Below, piece by piece: positions 62,636 through 64,000 of a stretch of DNA of 64,000 nt. The position numbers were made by a program, and so were the translations under genes. Under the pieces are notes generated by a model, which was not told the origin of the DNA, ran no database searches, and worked only from the letters and a program-made list of their open reading frames with translations. The DNA comes from GAS188 sp044445965. Its GTDB lineage: Bacteria; Pseudomonadota; Alphaproteobacteria; Rhizobiales; Beijerinckiaceae. The stretch covers positions 6,360 to 70,359 of the forward strand of contig JBIOEJ010000011.1 in the NCBI GenBank assembly GCA_044445965.1, in the 5' to 3' direction. Position 1 is the stretch's first letter, and each line of letters starts with the position of its first letter.

Positions 62636-63805
62636 ATGTCGAGCTTAGCGGCGATCGATGCGCTCTTGTCGAAGGCGGCTCGCGCGGGAGAGGTTCCGGG
62701 CGTGGTGGCGTTGGCGGCGAACGCGAAGGGTCTCCTGTACGAAGGCGCCTTCGGAAGCTTGCGGCTTCCGGACGGTGCCCCGATGCGCCTCGATTCGATC
62801 TTCTGGATCGCCTCGCTCACCAAGGCCTTGACGGCGGTTGCGGCGATGCAGCTCGTGGAGGAGGGCCAGCTCGGGCTCGATCAGCCGATCGGCGCGTTCA
62901 TCCCTCAGCTGGCCGTGCCGCAAGTGCTCGACGGCTTCGCTTCGGACGGTTCGCCTCGACTGCGCCCGGCGCGATCGGCGGTCACCTTGCGCAACCTCCT
63001 GACGCACACATCGGGCTTCGCCTACGAGAACTGGAATGCCGATATGCGGCGCTATCTCGAGGCGACCGGCCTGCCTGCCGCCGGCACGCGTCGCCTCGCC
63101 GCTCTCGGCGTGCCGCTGATGTTCGAGCCCGGTGAGCGCTGGGAGTACGGCATCGGTATCGACTGGGTCGGCAGGGTCATCGAGGCCGCGAGCGGCAAGC
63201 GGCTCGATGCCTATTTCGCCGAGCGCATCTTCGCGCCGCTCGGCATGAAGGACAGCGCCTACGGGCTGCGCCCTGAGCAGACCGCGCGCATGGCGCAGGT
63301 CCATGTGCGGGGCTCCGACGGGCGCCTCGCCGCGATCGTGCGCGAACCCCCGGCGGTCACCGAGTTCTATCCCGGAGGCGGAAGTCTCTATTCGACGGCT
63401 CGCGACTACATGACCTTCCTTCGCATGCTGCTTGGCCATGGGCAGCTCGGCCCCGCGCGGATTCTGCGCCCCGAAACGGTTGCCCTGATGTCGCAAAACC
63501 AGATCGGTGAGTTGCAAGCGGGAAGGTTGATCTCCGTCGCCCCCACCATGTCGAACGACTTCCTCCCGCCACGGGGTATTCGCCATGGATGGGGGCTGAG
63601 CTTCCTCATCAACCGCGACGATTTGCCGGGCAGGCGCAGCGCCGGGAGCCTGGCCTGGGCCGGCATGGGCAATTGCTATTACTGGCTCGACTCGAAGCAC
63701 GCCATCGCGGGGCTGCTGCTCACGCAGATCCTGCCTTTCGCCGACCGGATCGTGCTCGATCTGTTCGAGGCCTTCGAGCGGGAGGTTTATGCGGGGCTGG
63801 CGTAG
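62636..63805 (+). CDS. Serine hydrolase, class C beta-lactamase/esterase fold
   Basis: A 389-residue protein without an obvious signal peptide. The active-site Ser-x-x-Lys is SLTK at about 60-63, in FWIASLTKALTAVAAMQLVEEGQLGLDQPI. Further blocks are LRNLLTHTSGFAYENWN, the second motif region YGIGIDWVGRVIEAASGKRL, and HGWGLSFLIN with H in place of the third-motif Lys-Thr-Gly. EstB-type esterases have this pattern. It lies 33 bases after the enoyl-CoA hydratase. Confidence 0.88.
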   Translation: MSSLAAIDALLSKAARAGEVPGVVALAANAKGLLYEGAFGSLRLPDGAPMRLDSIFWIASLTKALTAVAAMQLVEEGQLGLDQPIGAFIPQLAVPQVLDGFASDGSPRLRPARSAVTLRNLLTHTSGFAYENWNADMRRYLEATGLPAAGTRRLAALGVPLMFEPGERWEYGIGIDWVGRVIEAASGKRLDAYFAERIFAPLGMKDSAYGLRPEQTARMAQVHVRGSDGRLAAIVREPPAVTEFYPGGGSLYSTARDYMTFLRMLLGHGQLGPARILRPETVALMSQNQIGELQAGRLISVAPTMSNDFLPPRGIRHGWGLSFLINRDDLPGRRSAGSLAWAGMGNCYYWLDSKHAIAGLLLTQILPFADRIVLDLFEAFEREVYAGLA

Positions 63806-63851
63806 GGATTTTCACGGGCTCCATCGAATTGGGGCGAGGGAAACGCCGCGA

Positions 63852-64000
63852 TCAATCTCGCCCGCCATGCCCCGACGGCGGATCGAGCATCACCCCCTCG
63901 AGCCCGTAGCGGTCGAGATACAGGGCCTGCAACTCGCGCCAACGATCCATCGAGAAAGGTTGGGCCTTGCTGGTGTCGAGCGCTTTCGCCAGCCGCTCGA
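63852..64000 (-). CDS. 3' end of an unidentified gene
   Basis: The last 49 codons of a minus-strand frame that enters from the right edge: KALDTSKAQPFSMDRWRELQ, LDRYGLEGVMLDPPSGHGG. Codon usage is typical of real genes here, but the fragment is too short to name. It is convergent with the serine hydrolase gene. Confidence 0.45.
   Translation of the reverse strand, partial: ERLAKALDTSKAQPFSMDRWRELQALYLDRYGLEGVMLDPPSGHGGRD

Overview
The window is high-GC DNA from an alphaproteobacterium, most likely in the Hyphomicrobiales (Rhizobiales). The reasons are a clade-I nos cluster with a Tat-exported NosZ and an NnrR-type regulator, Tat-exported and LivK-type binding proteins, an Irr-like iron box, and short palindromic intergenic repeats of a rhizobial style. 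This placement is inference; no rRNA is present.

Layout. (1) 1-8206: a minus-strand peptide/opine-type ABC transporter (partial dppC-like gene, dppB-like gene and a Tat-exported binding protein), an EamA transporter, a large flavin/Fe-S demethylase-type oxidoreductase overlapping a metallo-beta-lactamase-fold gene, and a decayed stub of an HMG-CoA lyase gene. (2) 8207-24439: a nitrous-oxide and iron block. It holds a DUF6455 gene, nosRZDFYLX, a DUF1858 gene, nnrR, nnrS, an unclear ORF, an ftrA-ftrB-ftrD-like iron uptake set without ftrC, and a TDT-family exporter gene broken by one in-frame amber codon. Two near-identical NnrR-type dyads sit upstream of nosR and nnrS. (3) 24742-28572: dusA, tRNA-Arg(ACG) with a serine-recombinase remnant ending inside it, an unrecognised secreted protein and a monooxygenase fragment; this looks like the scar of an old tRNA-borne island. 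(4) 28573-41946: a neutral-lipid block with patatin, phasin, a two-domain fatty acyl/aldehyde reductase, an alpha/beta hydrolase, an acyl-CoA ligase, a GMC alcohol oxidase (frameshifted), an aldehyde dehydrogenase, an unknown conserved protein, a wax ester synthase/DGAT and a class III nucleotide cyclase. An FNR/FixK-like dyad lies in the phasin/reductase promoter region. (5) 42156-48756: a five-gene branched-chain amino acid-type ABC transporter followed by a GH127-like protein. (6) 48757-55756: scrambled RND-pump remnants, a diguanylate cyclase, a GST, a NIPSNAP protein, a CoA-transferase/double MaoC set, a LysR regulator flanked by inverted repeats and a hydrolase-fold protein lacking its nucleophile. 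(7) 55757-64000: a second metallo-beta-lactamase-fold gene, a second LIV-type transporter with an enoyl-CoA hydratase and a serine hydrolase, and the end of an unidentified gene.

Working together: the nos block reduces N2O to N2 under NO-responsive control. The lipid block contains every step needed to make, store and take apart wax esters (acyl-CoA to alcohol to ester, and back through alcohol and aldehyde to acid), which is uncommon in alphaproteobacteria and is the most interesting system here. The two LIV-type clusters with CoA-ester enzymes point to uptake and catabolism of small organic acids or amides of unknown identity.
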